From contig NZ_CP039634.1 in NCBI RefSeq assembly GCF_004923295.1, positions 949,001 to 1,013,000 on the forward strand: a DNA stretch of 64,000 nt, in the 5' to 3' direction. The stretch's first letter is position 1. Each line of letters starts with the position of its first letter. Under the pieces are notes generated by a model that saw nothing but the letters and a program-made list of their open reading frames with translations, had not been told where the DNA came from and searched no databases. The translations under genes were made by a program, and so were the position numbers. The stretch comes from Azospirillum sp. TSH100 (lineage in GTDB: Bacteria > Pseudomonadota > Alphaproteobacteria > Azospirillales > Azospirillaceae). Below are positions 44,175-53,647 of this stretch, piece by piece.

Positions 44175-46045
44175 CAACGCCAGCCGCGACGGCCACCGCG
44201 GCGGTCGTCCTCGTCGAACAGTTCCGCCAGCTTGTTCATCATCGTGCCGCCCAGCTGCTCCGCATCGACGATGGTCACGGCGCGGCGGTAGTAGCGGGTC
44301 ACGTCGTGGCCGATGCCGATCGCCACCAGCTCGACCGGCGAGCGGGTCTCGATCTGCTCGATGGTCTGGCGCAGATGGCGTTCCAGATAATTGCCGGCAT
44401 TCACCGACAGGGTCGAGTCGTCGACCGGAGCGCCGTCGGAGATCACCATCAGGATACGGCGCTGTTCCGGCCGGCCGAGCAGCCGGTTGTGCGCCCATTG
44501 CAGCGCCTCGCCGTCAATGTTCTCCTTCAGGATGCCTTCGCGCAGCATCAGGCCCAGATTCTTGCGGGCGCGGCGCCACGGCATGTCGGCGGCCTTGTAG
44601 ACGATGTGGCGCAGGTCGTTCAGGCGGCCGGGATGCGCCGGCTTGCCGGCGGCGACCCAGGCCTCGCGCGCCTGTCCGCCCTTCCAGGCACGGGTGGTGA
44701 AGCCCAGCACCTCGACCTTCACCGCGCAGCGCTCCAGCGTGCGGGCGAGGATGTCAGCGCTCATCGCGGCGATGGAGATCGGCCGGCCACGCATGGAGCC
44801 GGAATTGTCGATCAGCAGCGACACCACCGTGTCGCGGAAGTCCATCTCCTTCTCTTTCTTGAAGGAGAGCGGCAGGACCGGGTTGGCGACAACGCGGGCA
44901 AGCCGGGCGGCGTCGAGGATGCCCTCCTCCAGGTCGAAGTTCCAGGAGCGCTGCTGCTTGGCCATCAGGCGCCGCTGCAAGCGGTTCGCCAGCTTGGAGA
45001 TCACGCCCTGGAGGTGCTGCAGCTGCTGGTCCAGCAGGTGGCGCAGCCGTTCCAGCTCCGCCGGGTCGCAGAGGTCGGCGGCGTCGACCACCTCGTCATA
45101 CTGCGTGGTGAAGGCCTTGTAGGCGTTGGGATCGGGCTCGTTGCGGCGGTTGGCATCGTTGCGCCAGGGCTGGCCGGGGCCGGCGGGCTCCTCCGCCCCC
45201 TCGCCCTCGCCCATCTCCATGTCGCCTTCCTCGCCTGCACCCTCCTCGGCGCTGTCGCCGGCCTCCGACGAGTCCTGCATCTCCGACGAGGCCATGGATT
45301 CGGAGTCCGACTGGTCCTCGTCCTGGCCGCGGGTCTGGCCGTGCTGGGGCGACTCCTCGTCCTCGGAGGACTGGGTCTGCTGATCCTCTTCCTCCTCCTG
45401 GTCGGCTTCCTGCCCGACTTCCATGTCGAGATCGGCCAGCAGGCGGCGGACCGTCTTGGCGTAGGCCTCCTGGTCGCCGGCGTAGTTCGCCAGCCCCTTC
45501 ATGTCCTTGCCCAGCCGCTCCTCGATCCAGGGGCGCCAGAGGTCGACGGCATGGGCGGCGGCGGGCGGCGGCGGCGCGCCGGTCATCGCCTCGCGCGCCA
45601 TCAGCCGCAGCGCTTCGGACAGGGGCACCTGCCCGCGGTCCTCGAAACGGTCGAAGCCCTGGCGGGTGTAGCGATCGTCCAGCGCTGCTTCCAGATTATG
45701 GGCGACGCCGGCCATGTCGCGGCTGCCCAGCGCCTCGCAGCGCGCCTGTTCCATCGCGTCATAGGCCTGGCGCGCGGCATCGCCCAGCGGCATGCGGTGG
45801 GCATGCACCGTGGCGTCGTGATAGCGCAGCCGCAGCGCCACGGCATCGGCCGCCCCGCGCAGCTTGGCGACCTCCACCGGATTGAGATCGCGCGCCGGCA
45901 GTGGCACCCGCACCCGCTGGCCCGACAGCCCCGGCGGATCGGACGAAAAGCCCACCTGCACCTCCGCCCGCCGGGACATGGCGCGCACCGTGGCGGTGGT
46001 GGACCGCTTGAAGGCTTCGACGGGGGTGTCGTTCTGGGTGGTCAT
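44174..46045 (-). CDS. cobT: Aerobic cobaltochelatase subunit CobT
   Basis: Encodes the 623-residue large ATPase-associated subunit of the aerobic CobNST cobalt chelatase, which inserts Co2+ into hydrogenobyrinate diamide in vitamin B12 synthesis. An N-terminal helical region is followed by a long acidic stretch (about 225-300, Glu/Asp/Ser/Gln-rich). A C-terminal von Willebrand A domain (about 400-610) has a MIDAS motif in [11 protein letters not shown] and ISDGAPVDD. CobS is encoded directly upstream on the same strand. No cobN lies in the window. The ATG at 46045 was chosen because an upstream TTG would add nine residues without support. Confidence 0.95.
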   Translation of the reverse strand: MTTQNDTPVEAFKRSTTATVRAMSRRAEVQVGFSSDPPGLSGQRVRVPLPARDLNPVEVAKLRGAADAVALRLRYHDATVHAHRMPLGDAARQAYDAMEQARCEALGSRDMAGVAHNLEAALDDRYTRQGFDRFEDRGQVPLSEALRLMAREAMTGAPPPPAAAHAVDLWRPWIEERLGKDMKGLANYAGDQEAYAKTVRRLLADLDMEVGQEADQEEEEDQQTQSSEDEESPQHGQTRGQDEDQSDSESMASSEMQDSSEAGDSAEEGAGEEGDMEMGEGEGAEEPAGPGQPWRNDANRRNEPDPNAYKAFTTQYDEVVDAADLCDPAELERLRHLLDQQLQHLQGVISKLANRLQRRLMAKQQRSWNFDLEEGILDAARLARVVANPVLPLSFKKEKEMDFRDTVVSLLIDNSGSMRGRPISIAAMSADILARTLERCAVKVEVLGFTTRAWKGGQAREAWVAAGKPAHPGRLNDLRHIVYKAADMPWRRARKNLGLMLREGILKENIDGEALQWAHNRLLGRPEQRRILMVISDGAPVDDSTLSVNAGNYLERHLRQTIEQIETRSPVELVAIGIGHDVTRYYRRAVTIVDAEQLGGTMMNKLAELFDEDDRRGGRRGWR

Positions 46046-46200
46046 CGCGGGGCGTCTTTGTTCTTGGGACAATTAAGGCGCGGTGGGCAGGATCGACACG
46101 GAACAGGGCATGGCGTTTACGGACATGCCGGGACTTGAACCGCTGATACAAGCTCTTGCCCAGTGATGCCATCCGCCCCGGTCCGCGTGAATCCTTGTGT

Positions 46201-46236
46201 GCCGCGCCCCGACTTCACCGAAGAGCGGGGCGCGGC
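46201..46236 (-). other. GC-rich hairpin between cobS and cobT
   Basis: GCCGCGCCCCG at 46201-46211 pairs with CGGGGCGCGGC at 46226-46236. Inside, CTTC and GAAG can pair around ACC, extending the stem. It lies 9 bases after the cobS stop on the minus strand. No T tract follows, so partial termination or mRNA processing is more likely than full stop. Confidence 0.6.
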
Positions 46237-46244
46237 GCACAGGA

Positions 46245-47249
46245 TCACACGAGGTTCGCCTGAACCCCCGTCTCCGGCAGCTCGACGCCGAAGCAGCGCT
46301 GGTAGTATTCGGCCACCGTCGGCCGTTCCACCTCGTCGCATTTGTTCAGGAAGGTGATGCGGAAGGCAAAGGCGACGTCGTTGAAGATCCGCGCGTTCTC
46401 GGCCCAGGTGATGACCGTGCGCGGGCTCATGACGGTGGAGATGTCGCCGTTGATGAAGCCGGCGCGGGTCAGGTCGGCCAGACGCACCATCGACGCCACG
46501 GTGTCGCGGCCCCTGGCGTCGTCGTAGGACGCGACCTTGGCCTGGACGATCTTCACCTCGGCGTCGACCGGCAGGTAGTTCAGCGTCGCCACGATGTTCC
46601 AGCGGTCCATCTGGCCCTGGTTGATCTGCTGGGTGCCGTGATACAGGCCGGTGGTGTCGCCCAGGCCCACGGTGTTCGCGGTGGCGAACAGGCGGAAGGC
46701 CGGATGCGGACGAATGACGCGGTTCTGGTCGAGCAGCGTCAGCTTGCCTTCCACCTCAAGCACGCGCTGGATCACGAACATCACGTCCGGGCGGCCGGCG
46801 TCATATTCGTCGAACACCAGGGCGCAGGCATGCTGCAAGGCCCAGGGCAGGATGCCCTCGCGGTATTCGGTGACCTGCACGCCGTCGCGGAGCACGATGG
46901 CATCCTTGCCCATCAGGTCGATGCGGCTGATGTGGCTGTCCAGGTTGACGCGGATGCAGGGCCAGTTCAGCCGGGCGGCGACCTGTTCGATGTGGGTCGA
47001 CTTTCCGGTGCCGTGATAGCCCTGGACCATGACGCGGCGGTTGTAGGCGAAGCCGGCGAGGATGGCCAGCGTCGTGTCCCGGTCGAAGCGGTAGGCGCTG
47101 TCGAGGTCGGGCACATGCTCCGTGCGCTGGCTGAAGGCCGGCACCTGCATGTCGCTGTCGATGCCGAAGACCTCACGCACCGAGACCGTCGTGTCGGGCT
47201 TGTGGTCGAACAGGGCCGAGCTGGCCTGGGTCGCTCCTTGGGAAGCCAT
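46245..47249 (-). CDS. cobS: Aerobic cobaltochelatase subunit CobS
   Basis: Encodes the 334-residue AAA+ ATPase of the CobNST cobaltochelatase. Walker A is [13 protein letters not shown] near residue 78, Walker B LVFDEYD near 145 and sensor 1 in [13 protein letters not shown] near 190. The N-terminus [19 protein letters not shown] is typical of CobS. It forms a hexameric ring with CobT. A 199-base gap with a hairpin precedes cobT. A J-domain gene lies 74 bases upstream on the same strand, as in many alphaproteobacteria. No cobalamin riboswitch was seen upstream. Confidence 0.96.
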   Translation of the reverse strand: MASQGATQASSALFDHKPDTTVSVREVFGIDSDMQVPAFSQRTEHVPDLDSAYRFDRDTTLAILAGFAYNRRVMVQGYHGTGKSTHIEQVAARLNWPCIRVNLDSHISRIDLMGKDAIVLRDGVQVTEYREGILPWALQHACALVFDEYDAGRPDVMFVIQRVLEVEGKLTLLDQNRVIRPHPAFRLFATANTVGLGDTTGLYHGTQQINQGQMDRWNIVATLNYLPVDAEVKIVQAKVASYDDARGRDTVASMVRLADLTRAGFINGDISTVMSPRTVITWAENARIFNDVAFAFRITFLNKCDEVERPTVAEYYQRCFGVELPETGVQANLV

Positions 47250-47323
47250 GGGTGGTTTCTTACGTTCCAGCGAGTGTCGGTTGTCCGGCGGCCGCGGGAT
47301 TGACCCGGCCCGCCAACGGGGGT

Positions 47324-47908
47324 TCAGGCAGCATAACAGGCTTTCAGCGTATTGTAGGCCTGATTGATTTCTTTCAGGCGTTCTTCCGCAGCCTTGTCGC
47401 CGCCGTTGGCATCGGGATGATGCTTTTTCGCAAGCTCCCGATAGCGTGCCTTGATCCGTGTGAAGTCCACAGGGGGCGTCAGTTCGAGGACCGCCAGTGC
47501 CTTTTCCTCGTCGGTGCGGGCATGGTTGCGCCGTTGCGCCTTTTCCTCATCCTTCGTCTTGCCGGTGTCCTGGCCGAATTCGAAACTGAAGCCGTTGACG
47601 ACGCGGTCGCGGATGAAGCGCTCCTGCGTCGCCCATTTGCCGAGCGGCCAGCTCGGCCGTTGCCATGTGGTGTCGCGCCGCACCTCCGCCTCGATCTGGT
47701 CGGTGGACATGCCGGCGTAATAGTCCCAGGCGCGGTTGTACTCCCGGACGTGGTCCAGGCAGAACCACCAGTATTCGTTGAGGCTGCTGCGGCTCTTCGG
47801 CGCACGATATTCGCCGGCGGCGACGCAATCGGGATGGTCGCACACACGGGTGGCCGCACGCGGGGCGGCATAGCTGTCGTAACTGGAGCGGGCGCGGTTC
47901 CTGGTCAT
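47324..47908 (-). CDS. J-domain protein upstream of cobS
   Basis: Encodes 194 residues with a C-terminal J domain (about 130-190): residues [20 protein letters not shown], the HPD triad in [11 protein letters not shown] and [10 protein letters not shown]. The N-terminal part has CDHPDC and [21 protein letters not shown], containing four Cys/His residues that could bind zinc. It should stimulate DnaK ATPase on a specific client; its conserved place next to cobS suggests help in cobaltochelatase assembly, an inference. The ATG at 47908 starts the conserved [10 protein letters not shown]. It is divergent from bolA across 211 bases. Confidence 0.9.
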   Translation of the reverse strand: MTRNRARSSYDSYAAPRAATRVCDHPDCVAAGEYRAPKSRSSLNEYWWFCLDHVREYNRAWDYYAGMSTDQIEAEVRRDTTWQRPSWPLGKWATQERFIRDRVVNGFSFEFGQDTGKTKDEEKAQRRNHARTDEEKALAVLELTPPVDFTRIKARYRELAKKHHPDANGGDKAAEERLKEINQAYNTLKACYAA

Positions 47909-48119
47909 CGGCCAAGTATGGGAAGAGCCGATGGCTCTGGCAAGCACGCCGAATCGAGCTTCCGTCATCCGCAATCTGCGGGACGCCGGGCTTGACAGGC
48001 GCTTGACAGGGCAGGGAACGCACCGTCTCCTGACTGCCGGTGCGGCTGCCCGGACATGCTCCTCCGCCGCAGCCCCTTCCATCCATCCCCGATTAGTGCC
48101 GAGACATCAGGAACCTGCC

Positions 48120-48395
48120 ATGGAATACGCCACGCGCATCCGCGAAAAGCTGACCACCGGACTGGCGCCGGACCGGTTGGAGGTCGTCGACGACAGCGCC
48201 CGCCATGCCGGCCATGCCGGGGCGGACGCCGCCGGCGAAACCCATTTTCACGTCACCATCGTTTCCGCCGCCTTCGCCGGCAAGTCGCGGGTGGAGCGTC
48301 AGCGGATGGTCTACGCGCTGCTGGCGGACGAACTGCGCGAGCGAGTGCATGCGCTGGGACTGACCACTCACGCACCCGGCGAAGCCGGGGCATGA
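48120..48395 (+). CDS. bolA: BolA family protein
   Basis: Encodes a 91-residue BolA-type protein, a small alpha/beta fold that binds monothiol glutaredoxins with [2Fe-2S] clusters. The conserved HFHVTIVSAAFAGKSRVERQR and VYALLADELRERVHALGL regions are present, with the conserved His that ligands iron-sulfur clusters in THFHV. It lies beside the J-domain/cobST cluster as in other alphaproteobacteria, possibly linking cofactor assembly genes. ATG at 48120 follows GGAACCTGCC. The C-terminal seven codons run into a tandem repeat. Confidence 0.93.
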   Translation: MEYATRIREKLTTGLAPDRLEVVDDSARHAGHAGADAAGETHFHVTIVSAAFAGKSRVERQRMVYALLADELRERVHALGLTTHAPGEAGA

Positions 48396-48473
48396 AATCC
48401 TCCCGGTGAAGCCTGGGCCTGAAGCATCTCCCAGGGAAGCCTGGGCGTAAGGCAAAGCCCCGTTCTCTTACGC
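48374..48473 (+). repeat. Degenerate tandem hairpin repeat across the bolA stop
   Basis: Three units of 27-28 bases begin at 48375, 48402 and 48430, each with the pattern CCCGG-GAAGCC-GGG. Each unit can fold: CCCGGC/GCCGGG (48375-48380, 48384-48389), CCCGG/CCTGGG (48402, 48412) and CCCAGG/CCTGGG (48430-48435, 48440-48445). A fourth hairpin GCGTAAG/CTTACGC (48445-48451, 48467-48473) follows. Together they may end or stabilise the bolA mRNA. Confidence 0.65.
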
Positions 48474-48547
48474 AAGCTGCTGAAAAACTGACCGTTAGTG
48501 CGCTTTAAATAACGAGTGGTTGAGCGCTGGAAATAGCATACATATGG

Positions 48548-48687
48548 ATGCAACCAAGAGTCGATTTTAGGAAAACTTGTAAGAATGAGAGACGCTAGCG
48601 TGGTTGCAATTCCCGCCGCGTTTAGTAGAGTGCTATATATGCAACCATTTATCGCGCCGTGGCGGACACAAACTTCGCATGTCCGCC
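48548..48687 (+). promoter_or_regulatory. Promoter/operator region of the ribbon-helix-helix gene
   Basis: TGCAACCA appears three times: ATGCAACCA at 48548-48556 and 48639-48647, and its complement TGGTTGCAA at 48601-48609. A perfect spaced palindrome, GGCGGACA (48661-48668) and TGTCCGCC (48680-48687), lies 26 bases before the gene. A promoter candidate is TTGCAA (48604-48609) with TAGAGT (48626-48631), 16-base spacing; it overlaps the central copy. Autorepression is an inference. Confidence 0.5.
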
Positions 48688-48712
48688 GGCGGCTTCGTGG
48701 AAGGGGCTGCGG

Positions 48713-49195
48713 ATGGCGAAGCGTGGGCCGAAGAAAAAGCGCGTGAACACTTCCCATGCGGGGGTGGAACCGCTGAGGAGCCAGAACATCATGATCGGCG
48801 GACACCGCACGAGCATGCGGCTGGAACCGTCGATGTGGGATGCTCTGGAGGATATCGGCCGTCGGGAAGGCATGACCGTCAACCGCCTCTGCACCCAGAT
48901 CAAGGAGCGGATCGAGGAGCAGGCGCGCCGTAAAGGCATCAAGCCGGAGGACGCGGATGTCACACTGACCTCCGCGGTGCGTGTCTTCATCGCGTCCTAT
49001 TACCGCCGTGCCTGCACGGAGGACGGCCACCAGCGTGCCGGCCATGGCGGCAGCGACCCGTTCATCGGCACACCTTTCGAACTGCCGCCGGTCGACGACG
49101 CCGAAGGGGTCAAGGCTGCGGTCGCCGAAGGCGGCAATTTCCCCACGCCTGGTCAGACCCAGGCAGCTTCGGTCCGACCCGGCCTGGAGGCCTGA
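48713..49195 (+). CDS. Ribbon-helix-helix DNA-binding regulator
   Basis: Encodes 160 residues. A basic N-terminus (AKRGPKKKRV) is followed by a ribbon-helix-helix domain (about 25-90): GGHRTSMRLEPSMWDALEDIG forms the strand and first helix, and MTVNRLCTQIKERIE the second. RHH proteins bind DNA as dimers with strand residues in the major groove. A C-terminal tail (about 105-160) is Gly/Pro-rich. No toxin gene follows, so it is not an obvious antitoxin. I chose the ATG at 48713, with AAGGGG 8-13 bases upstream; a GTG at 48659 would place the palindrome inside the gene. Confidence 0.8.
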   Translation: MAKRGPKKKRVNTSHAGVEPLRSQNIMIGGHRTSMRLEPSMWDALEDIGRREGMTVNRLCTQIKERIEEQARRKGIKPEDADVTLTSAVRVFIASYYRRACTEDGHQRAGHGGSDPFIGTPFELPPVDDAEGVKAAVAEGGNFPTPGQTQAASVRPGLEA

Positions 49196-49263
49196 ACAGC
49201 GCCACCCGGCGCCTTCTCCCGCCGGGCAGCCTCCTTGCCGCCGCCCCGGGGTGAATTCGTATG

Positions 49264-49884
49264 TTATTCCGCCGCCTCTTCCCGGGCGGCGTCTTCGTTT
49301 TGGTGGCCGGTGTAATGGGCTGGCCAATGTTTGCGCACCACTTCGCCGTTGCTGTCGAAAATGTGGCACATGTTCAGCAGAACCGGCCTCTTGCCGTCGT
49401 CCTGGGCCGGTTTGCCGGAGGCTTTCGCGCGCTCCGCCGCCTCGCGGGCCAGAATCGGATAGACGGTCTGGAAGGCGGTGGTCGCCAGCGGTCCCAGCAG
49501 CTCCACCAGATGGGTACACCCCTTCGGCCCGCCCAGCCGGTCCTTCACCGCCCGGGTCCAGCCCGGACCGATGCGCAGGCCCACCAGCTGCTGAAACCGT
49601 GGCGTGATGCTGGCGCAGGCGTTGTAGGGGCTGTGTTCGGTCACCGCCTCCACCGCCTGGACGGTCAGTTTGTCGTCGATGGTCAGGCGCATCCACATCT
49701 GGTGGATCGGTGTCCCCGGCTCCAGATGCCCGCGTTCCTCCGTGTGGAAGCCGTAACTCTTGACGTCGGTTAGATGGCCTTCGATGTCCCACAGCCCATC
49801 GGCACGCCGAAAGCCCTGGCAGGTCACACGGCGGGTGTGGATGGGCTCGCGCGCGGTGGGGGCGGACAGCGAGGGCGCGGACAT
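49264..49884 (-). CDS. DUF2889 family protein
   Basis: Encodes a 206-residue soluble protein of DUF2889. Marks are REPIHTRRVTCQGFRRADGLWDIEGHLTDVKSY near the N-terminus (described in part), PGTPIHQMWMRLTID and CTHLVELLGPLATTAFQT. Function is unknown; neighbouring family members occur near catabolic and regulatory genes. No membrane or signal features. It converges with the ribbon-helix-helix gene, 68 bases between their stops. Confidence 0.88.
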   Translation of the reverse strand: MSAPSLSAPTAREPIHTRRVTCQGFRRADGLWDIEGHLTDVKSYGFHTEERGHLEPGTPIHQMWMRLTIDDKLTVQAVEAVTEHSPYNACASITPRFQQLVGLRIGPGWTRAVKDRLGGPKGCTHLVELLGPLATTAFQTVYPILAREAAERAKASGKPAQDDGKRPVLLNMCHIFDSNGEVVRKHWPAHYTGHQNEDAAREEAAE

Positions 49885-50004
49885 CGGGCTTTCCAGTTCG
49901 GCAGTGAGGATGGCTCACCCTCGACTATCGACGGGGCCGGGCGCCCGGTCAACCCGACCCCGCCGCAACGCAGCGTTACCTATAGGTCAACTCCCGGTCC
50001 CCGA

Positions 50005-50466
50005 TCAGCCGACAGTCGCCTCCGCCGAATAGCCGCTGCCGAACATGTAGGCCTCGCGGTTGCGCAGTTCGTCCTCCAGATGGGTCCGTACCACGGCGAA
50101 CAGGTCACGGATCGACACCATGCCGACGGCCTCGCCGTTCACCGCGATCGGCAAGTGGCGGTAATGGTGACGTTCCATCAGGTCGAGTGCCGCCAGCGCG
50201 GTGGCCGAGGGTTCCAGCGTGTCGGGATCGGCGGTCATCACCGCCGACAGCGGGGTGGTGTCGGGGGCGAGCCCGGCCGCGATCACGCGGGTGGTCATGT
50301 CGCGTTCGGTGACGATGCCCTTCAGCGTCCGTCCTTCGGTGATCAGCACGGCGGCGATGCGCTTTTCCGCCATCAGCGTGGCGGCGTCGCGCACGGTGGC
50401 GTCCGGCGGCAGGCAGGTCAGTTCCTGGTTCTTGATGACGTCGGGCATCAGTCGGCGTGTCGGCAT
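50005..50466 (-). CDS. CBS-domain pair protein
   Basis: Encodes a 153-residue protein made of two CBS domains (about 8-65 and 72-130), which together bind adenine nucleotides. Typical segments are VIKNQELTCLPPDATVRDAATLM and MTADPDTLEPSATALAALDLM plus HYRHLPIAVNGEAVGMVSIRDL in outline. It is a stand-alone sensor module whose partner is not indicated by its neighbours. The ATG at 50466 has AGGGAGA about 9 bases before it; the ATG at 50475 is too close to that site. Confidence 0.9.
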   Translation of the reverse strand: MPTRRLMPDVIKNQELTCLPPDATVRDAATLMAEKRIAAVLITEGRTLKGIVTERDMTTRVIAAGLAPDTTPLSAVMTADPDTLEPSATALAALDLMERHHYRHLPIAVNGEAVGMVSIRDLFAVVRTHLEDELRNREAYMFGSGYSAEATVG

Positions 50467-50633
50467 GTGTCCCATCTCCCTCGTGATTGCAGGTTTTGTG
50501 GACGAACGATGCACTCGACCGCGATTTCGCAGCGCGGCATACACGATCCTGTCAGCTTGATGCGCGGATAGTCAATAGAACTGATTGTCGAAAACTTCCC
50601 GCGTGCGCCGGGTCATTGCCGCCGCCGATCCGG

Positions 50634-51125
50634 TTATTGGCCTGAGTCCAGACGTTTGCGCAGACCGTCGAAGCCACTGGTGTAGATGCCGGAGATCGCC
50701 TTGCGCGCGTCCGTGTCGGAGGCGCCGTTGGCCTCGAAGCGCGACGACCAGATGATCCGGGTGGTTCGGGCGTCCACCGCGCTCAGCCGGATGGTGGAGG
50801 TGTAGTTCCTAACCGGCAGCGGTCCGCTCAGCAGGGTGTAGCGCATCCGGTGCTTGGCGGCGGAAAGGCCGGTCAGCCGCTCCTGGATGGCGCCGCCGCC
50901 CTTCAGCGCGATGTCGCGCTCCTGCTTGTTGCCGGTCTTGCGCAGGGTGCAGCTTTCCACCGCCGGGTGCCAGTCGCCGATCGCGCAGAAGGGGCCGATC
51001 TGCTTCCACACCTGCTCGATCGGCGCCTTGATCGTCGCCTGTTCGCGAACCTCCAGCGCCATGGCAGGCGCCGCCGCCAGCAGCAGCACCGCTCCCATCG
51101 CCGACATCCCCAGCATCGCCTTCAT
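50634..51125 (-). CDS. Secreted SRPBCC (START-like) family protein
   Basis: Encodes 163 residues with a signal peptide (about 1-24, cleavage after AMA) and a START/SRPBCC ligand-binding fold (about 26-155). Segments typical of the family are VREQATIKAPIEQVWKQIG, IGDWHPAVESCTLRK and RIIWSSRFEANG. Such proteins bind hydrophobic ligands in a helix-grip cavity. GGGGAGGA lies 8-15 bases before the ATG at 51125. It lies 118 bases downstream of aroB on the same strand but has its own ribosome site. Confidence 0.87.
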   Translation of the reverse strand: MKAMLGMSAMGAVLLLAAAPAMALEVREQATIKAPIEQVWKQIGPFCAIGDWHPAVESCTLRKTGNKQERDIALKGGGAIQERLTGLSAAKHRMRYTLLSGPLPVRNYTSTIRLSAVDARTTRIIWSSRFEANGASDTDARKAISGIYTSGFDGLRKRLDSGQ

Positions 51126-51243
51126 CACGCATCCTCCCCGTCGCCGCCGCGGCCGGATGGCCGCGATCTTGAAGCGGAGTATGGGGGCGCAGCCGTTGCC
51201 GCGGCTATTGTGCGAAAGACTGATTATCCGTGATGAGTGGAAA

Positions 51244-52389
51244 TCAGGCGGGCTGGACCGCCTCTTCCAGAACGGCGCGGACGGTGGCGGCATCGACGTC
51301 GCGGCGGGTGAAGGCGTTGCCGATGCGGTCGGCCAGGATGAAGGTGATGCGGCCGTCCTGCACCTTCTTGTCCTTGGCCATCGACCGGACCAGCCCGTCG
51401 ACGTCCCAGGCGACGCCGGGAATGTCGGCCGGGCGCACCGGCAGGCCGACATCGGCCAGATGGGCGCGGGCGCGCCGCGCGTCCTCGGCAGGACACAGCC
51501 CCAGACGGACCGACAGGTCGAAGGCCAGCACCATGCCGATCGCCACCCCTTCGCCATGCAGCAGGGTCTGGCCGAAGCCGGTCGCCGCCTCCAGCGCATG
51601 GCCGAAGGTGTGCCCCAGGTTCAACAGCGCCCGGTCGCCGCTCTCGCGTTCGTCGACACCGACGATGTCGGCCTTGGCGCGGCAGCTGACCGTCACAGCG
51701 TGGCGGCGGGCGTCGCTGTCGCCGTCCACCACGCGCCGGCCGTTCCGCTCCAGCCAGGCGAAGAAGTCGGGCTGGCGGATCAGGCCGTACTTCACCACCT
51801 CGGCATAGCCGGCCAGCACCTCGCGCCGGGGCAGGGTGTCGAGCGTGGCGGTGTCGGCGATGACCAGACGCGGCTGGTGGAAGGCGCCGATCAGGTTCTT
51901 GCCGTGGCGGCTGTTGATGCCGGTCTTGCCGCCGACCGAGCTGTCGACCTGGGACAGCAGCGTGGTCGGCACCTGGATGAAGTCGATGCCGCGCAATGCC
52001 GACGCTGCGGCGAAGCCGGTGATGTCGCCGATCACTCCGCCGCCCAGCGCCAGCAGAACGGTGGAGCGCTCGATGCCGCGGCCCAGGACGTCGTCCATCA
52101 ACTGCTGGAAATGGGCGAAGTCCTTGGTCTTCTCGCCGGCCGGCAGGACGATGGCCGGCTGTGGGGCGATCCCCGCCTCCAGCATCGCGGCGTTCAGCGT
52201 GTCCAGGTGCAGCGGCGCCACGTTGGCGTCGGTCACCACGATGGGCGCCCGGCCGCGGGTGATGGCGGCGATGCGCTCCCCGGCATCGGCCAGAACGCCG
52301 TCGCCGACCAGGATGTCGTAGCTGCGTGCGCCCAGCTCCAGGCGGACGGTGTCGAGTGCGGCCGGGGTGGTGGCGTTGACGGAGGTCAT
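51244..52389 (-). CDS. aroB: 3-dehydroquinate synthase AroB
   Basis: Encodes a 381-residue 3-dehydroquinate synthase, which cyclises DAHP to 3-dehydroquinate, the second step of the shikimate pathway, using NAD+ and a divalent metal. Marks are VLLALGGGVIGDITGFAA (NAD binding) near residue 115, the metal-binding Glu region in GYAEVVKYGL, ALLNLGHTFGHALE and HGEGVAIGM. It follows aroK by 48 bases on the same strand; the aroK-aroB pair is common in proteobacteria. Confidence 0.97.
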   Translation of the reverse strand: MTSVNATTPAALDTVRLELGARSYDILVGDGVLADAGERIAAITRGRAPIVVTDANVAPLHLDTLNAAMLEAGIAPQPAIVLPAGEKTKDFAHFQQLMDDVLGRGIERSTVLLALGGGVIGDITGFAAASALRGIDFIQVPTTLLSQVDSSVGGKTGINSRHGKNLIGAFHQPRLVIADTATLDTLPRREVLAGYAEVVKYGLIRQPDFFAWLERNGRRVVDGDSDARRHAVTVSCRAKADIVGVDERESGDRALLNLGHTFGHALEAATGFGQTLLHGEGVAIGMVLAFDLSVRLGLCPAEDARRARAHLADVGLPVRPADIPGVAWDVDGLVRSMAKDKKVQDGRITFILADRIGNAFTRRDVDAATVRAVLEEAVQPA

Positions 52390-52437
52390 CGGGGCAGTCC
52401 GCGAAGCTGGTGGTTCAGGAAAGGGGCTTAAGGCGTA

Positions 52438-53136
52438 TCAGGTGGCGTCGGCCTTCCCAGGCCGGCCGCTGCGCTGGGCGTTGCTCTGGCCTTGCCCCTG
52501 ATTGTGCCCAGGATTTTGGCGGTGGGGAAGCTGGACGCCGAAATGCGCCTCCAGCGCGTCGATCACCAGTTCCACCGTCACATCGGGCGGGCGTTCGTCG
52601 CTGACCACGGTCAGGTCGGCCTCGGCATAGACGGGATAGCGCTGCTCCATCAGCCGGCCCAGGATGGCGCGCGGGTCGCCCTGGTTCAGGATGGGGCGAT
52701 GGGTGCGCCGGGCGGTGCGGGCGACCAGCACCTCCAGTTCGGCGCGCAGCCAGACCGACACGCCGTGCTGGCGGATGGCGGCGCGGGTCTCCGGATCCAT
52801 GAAGGCGCCGCCGCCGGTCGCCAGGATATGCACCGGCTCGTCCTTCACCAGACGGGTGATGATGCGGCGTTCGACCGAGCGGAAGACCGGCTCGCCGTCA
52901 CGGGCGAAGATCTCGGCGATGGTGCAGCCGGCGGCGGCCTCGATCTCGGTGTCGGCGTCGCGGAAGGGCAGGTGCAGGCGCGTCGCCAGCCGGCGCCCGA
53001 TGGCGCTCTTGCCGGCCCCCATCAGCCCGACCAGCACCACGGTGCGCGGCAGCAGCGGCTCCGCATCCTCCGCCGTACCCGGACCAGTACCCGGACCTTG
53101 GGCCGTCATCGCCTTGCGCAGTCCCATCACATCCAT
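52438..53136 (-). CDS. aroK: Shikimate kinase AroK
   Basis: Encodes 232 residues with a shikimate kinase core (about 32-195): Walker [27 protein letters not shown] for shikimate and Mg binding, [13 protein letters not shown] and the Gly-rich ATGGGAFMD, plus lid Arg in THRPILN. It phosphorylates shikimate at the 3-hydroxyl. A Gln/Asn-rich tail of about 30 residues follows the core. The start is uncertain; ATGs at 53136, 53127 and 53109 are in frame with no strong ribosome site. I use 53136. A 370-base gap with the divergent small-protein gene lies upstream. Confidence 0.95.
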   Translation of the reverse strand: MDVMGLRKAMTAQGPGTGPGTAEDAEPLLPRTVVLVGLMGAGKSAIGRRLATRLHLPFRDADTEIEAAAGCTIAEIFARDGEPVFRSVERRIITRLVKDEPVHILATGGGAFMDPETRAAIRQHGVSVWLRAELEVLVARTARRTHRPILNQGDPRAILGRLMEQRYPVYAEADLTVVSDERPPDVTVELVIDALEAHFGVQLPHRQNPGHNQGQGQSNAQRSGRPGKADAT

Positions 53137-53506
53137 CCGATCGCCACCCGCACTCTCCGGCGCCAGCCTGCCGGCGTTTCCGCCGGCCGTCACACCGCTG
53201 CAACAGACAACACTCATACCCGCCGAAAGCTGGCCGGCACAAGCGCCCCGGCCCCGCAAGCTCCCGCGTCCCTCCGGCCCGATCCGGAAGCCCGGGAGGG
53301 ACTGGTGGACGGGTTGCGCGGCGGTCCAACCTGTGGCTACACTGCGCCGCCGCCCGGTCTTCGGTCAGTGCCATGCGGCCTGCGCCATGGCCGGGGTCGC
53401 GGATGCTTTAGCAGAAAAGCCATTGCTTGTCCCAAGCCCCGCGGACGCAGGGCGTGGTAGCTCCGCTCCGTTCCTCCGTTTTCCGACACAACACGTCCCT
53501 GGTGCC
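53137..53506. other. Divergent region between aroK and the small membrane-protein gene
   Basis: These 370 bases should hold promoters for aroK (minus) and the 46-residue gene (plus). An open frame continues upstream of aroK to 53259 but lacks a ribosome site and family similarity. I see no strong terminator or repeat. Confidence 0.4.
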
Positions 53507-53647
53507 ATGAGCCGGTTTCTCTCGATCCTCTTCGTCCTGCTGTTGCTGGTGATCGCCGGTGGCATGGTGTTCCTCGCCTCGTGGGACCTGCCGGCTCCGT
53601 CGAAAACGGTGGAGAAGGTTCTGCCGGATGAGCGCTTCCCGCGCTGA
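53507..53647 (+). CDS. Very small single-span membrane protein (46 aa)
   Basis: The product starts MSRFLSILFVLLLLVIAGG, a single hydrophobic helix (about residues 4-25), followed by WDLPAPSKTVEKVLPDERFPR, a charged tail that begins with a Pro-rich turn. It resembles small proteins seen just upstream of xerD in related alphaproteobacteria, annotated as hypothetical. Its last 20 bases overlap the start of the next gene in another frame, so the two are likely coupled. Possible partners or role in the envelope are unknown. Codon use is native. Confidence 0.7.
   Translation: MSRFLSILFVLLLLVIAGGMVFLASWDLPAPSKTVEKVLPDERFPR

Noticed and set aside
47250..47323. Cobalamin riboswitch upstream of cobS
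   Set aside because: The 74 bases between the J-domain gene and cobS are far too short for the riboswitch and show no B12-box-like sequence.
48713..49195. Antitoxin of a toxin-antitoxin pair
   Set aside because: The RHH protein has no small toxin-like partner; the next gene is a convergent DUF2889 gene.
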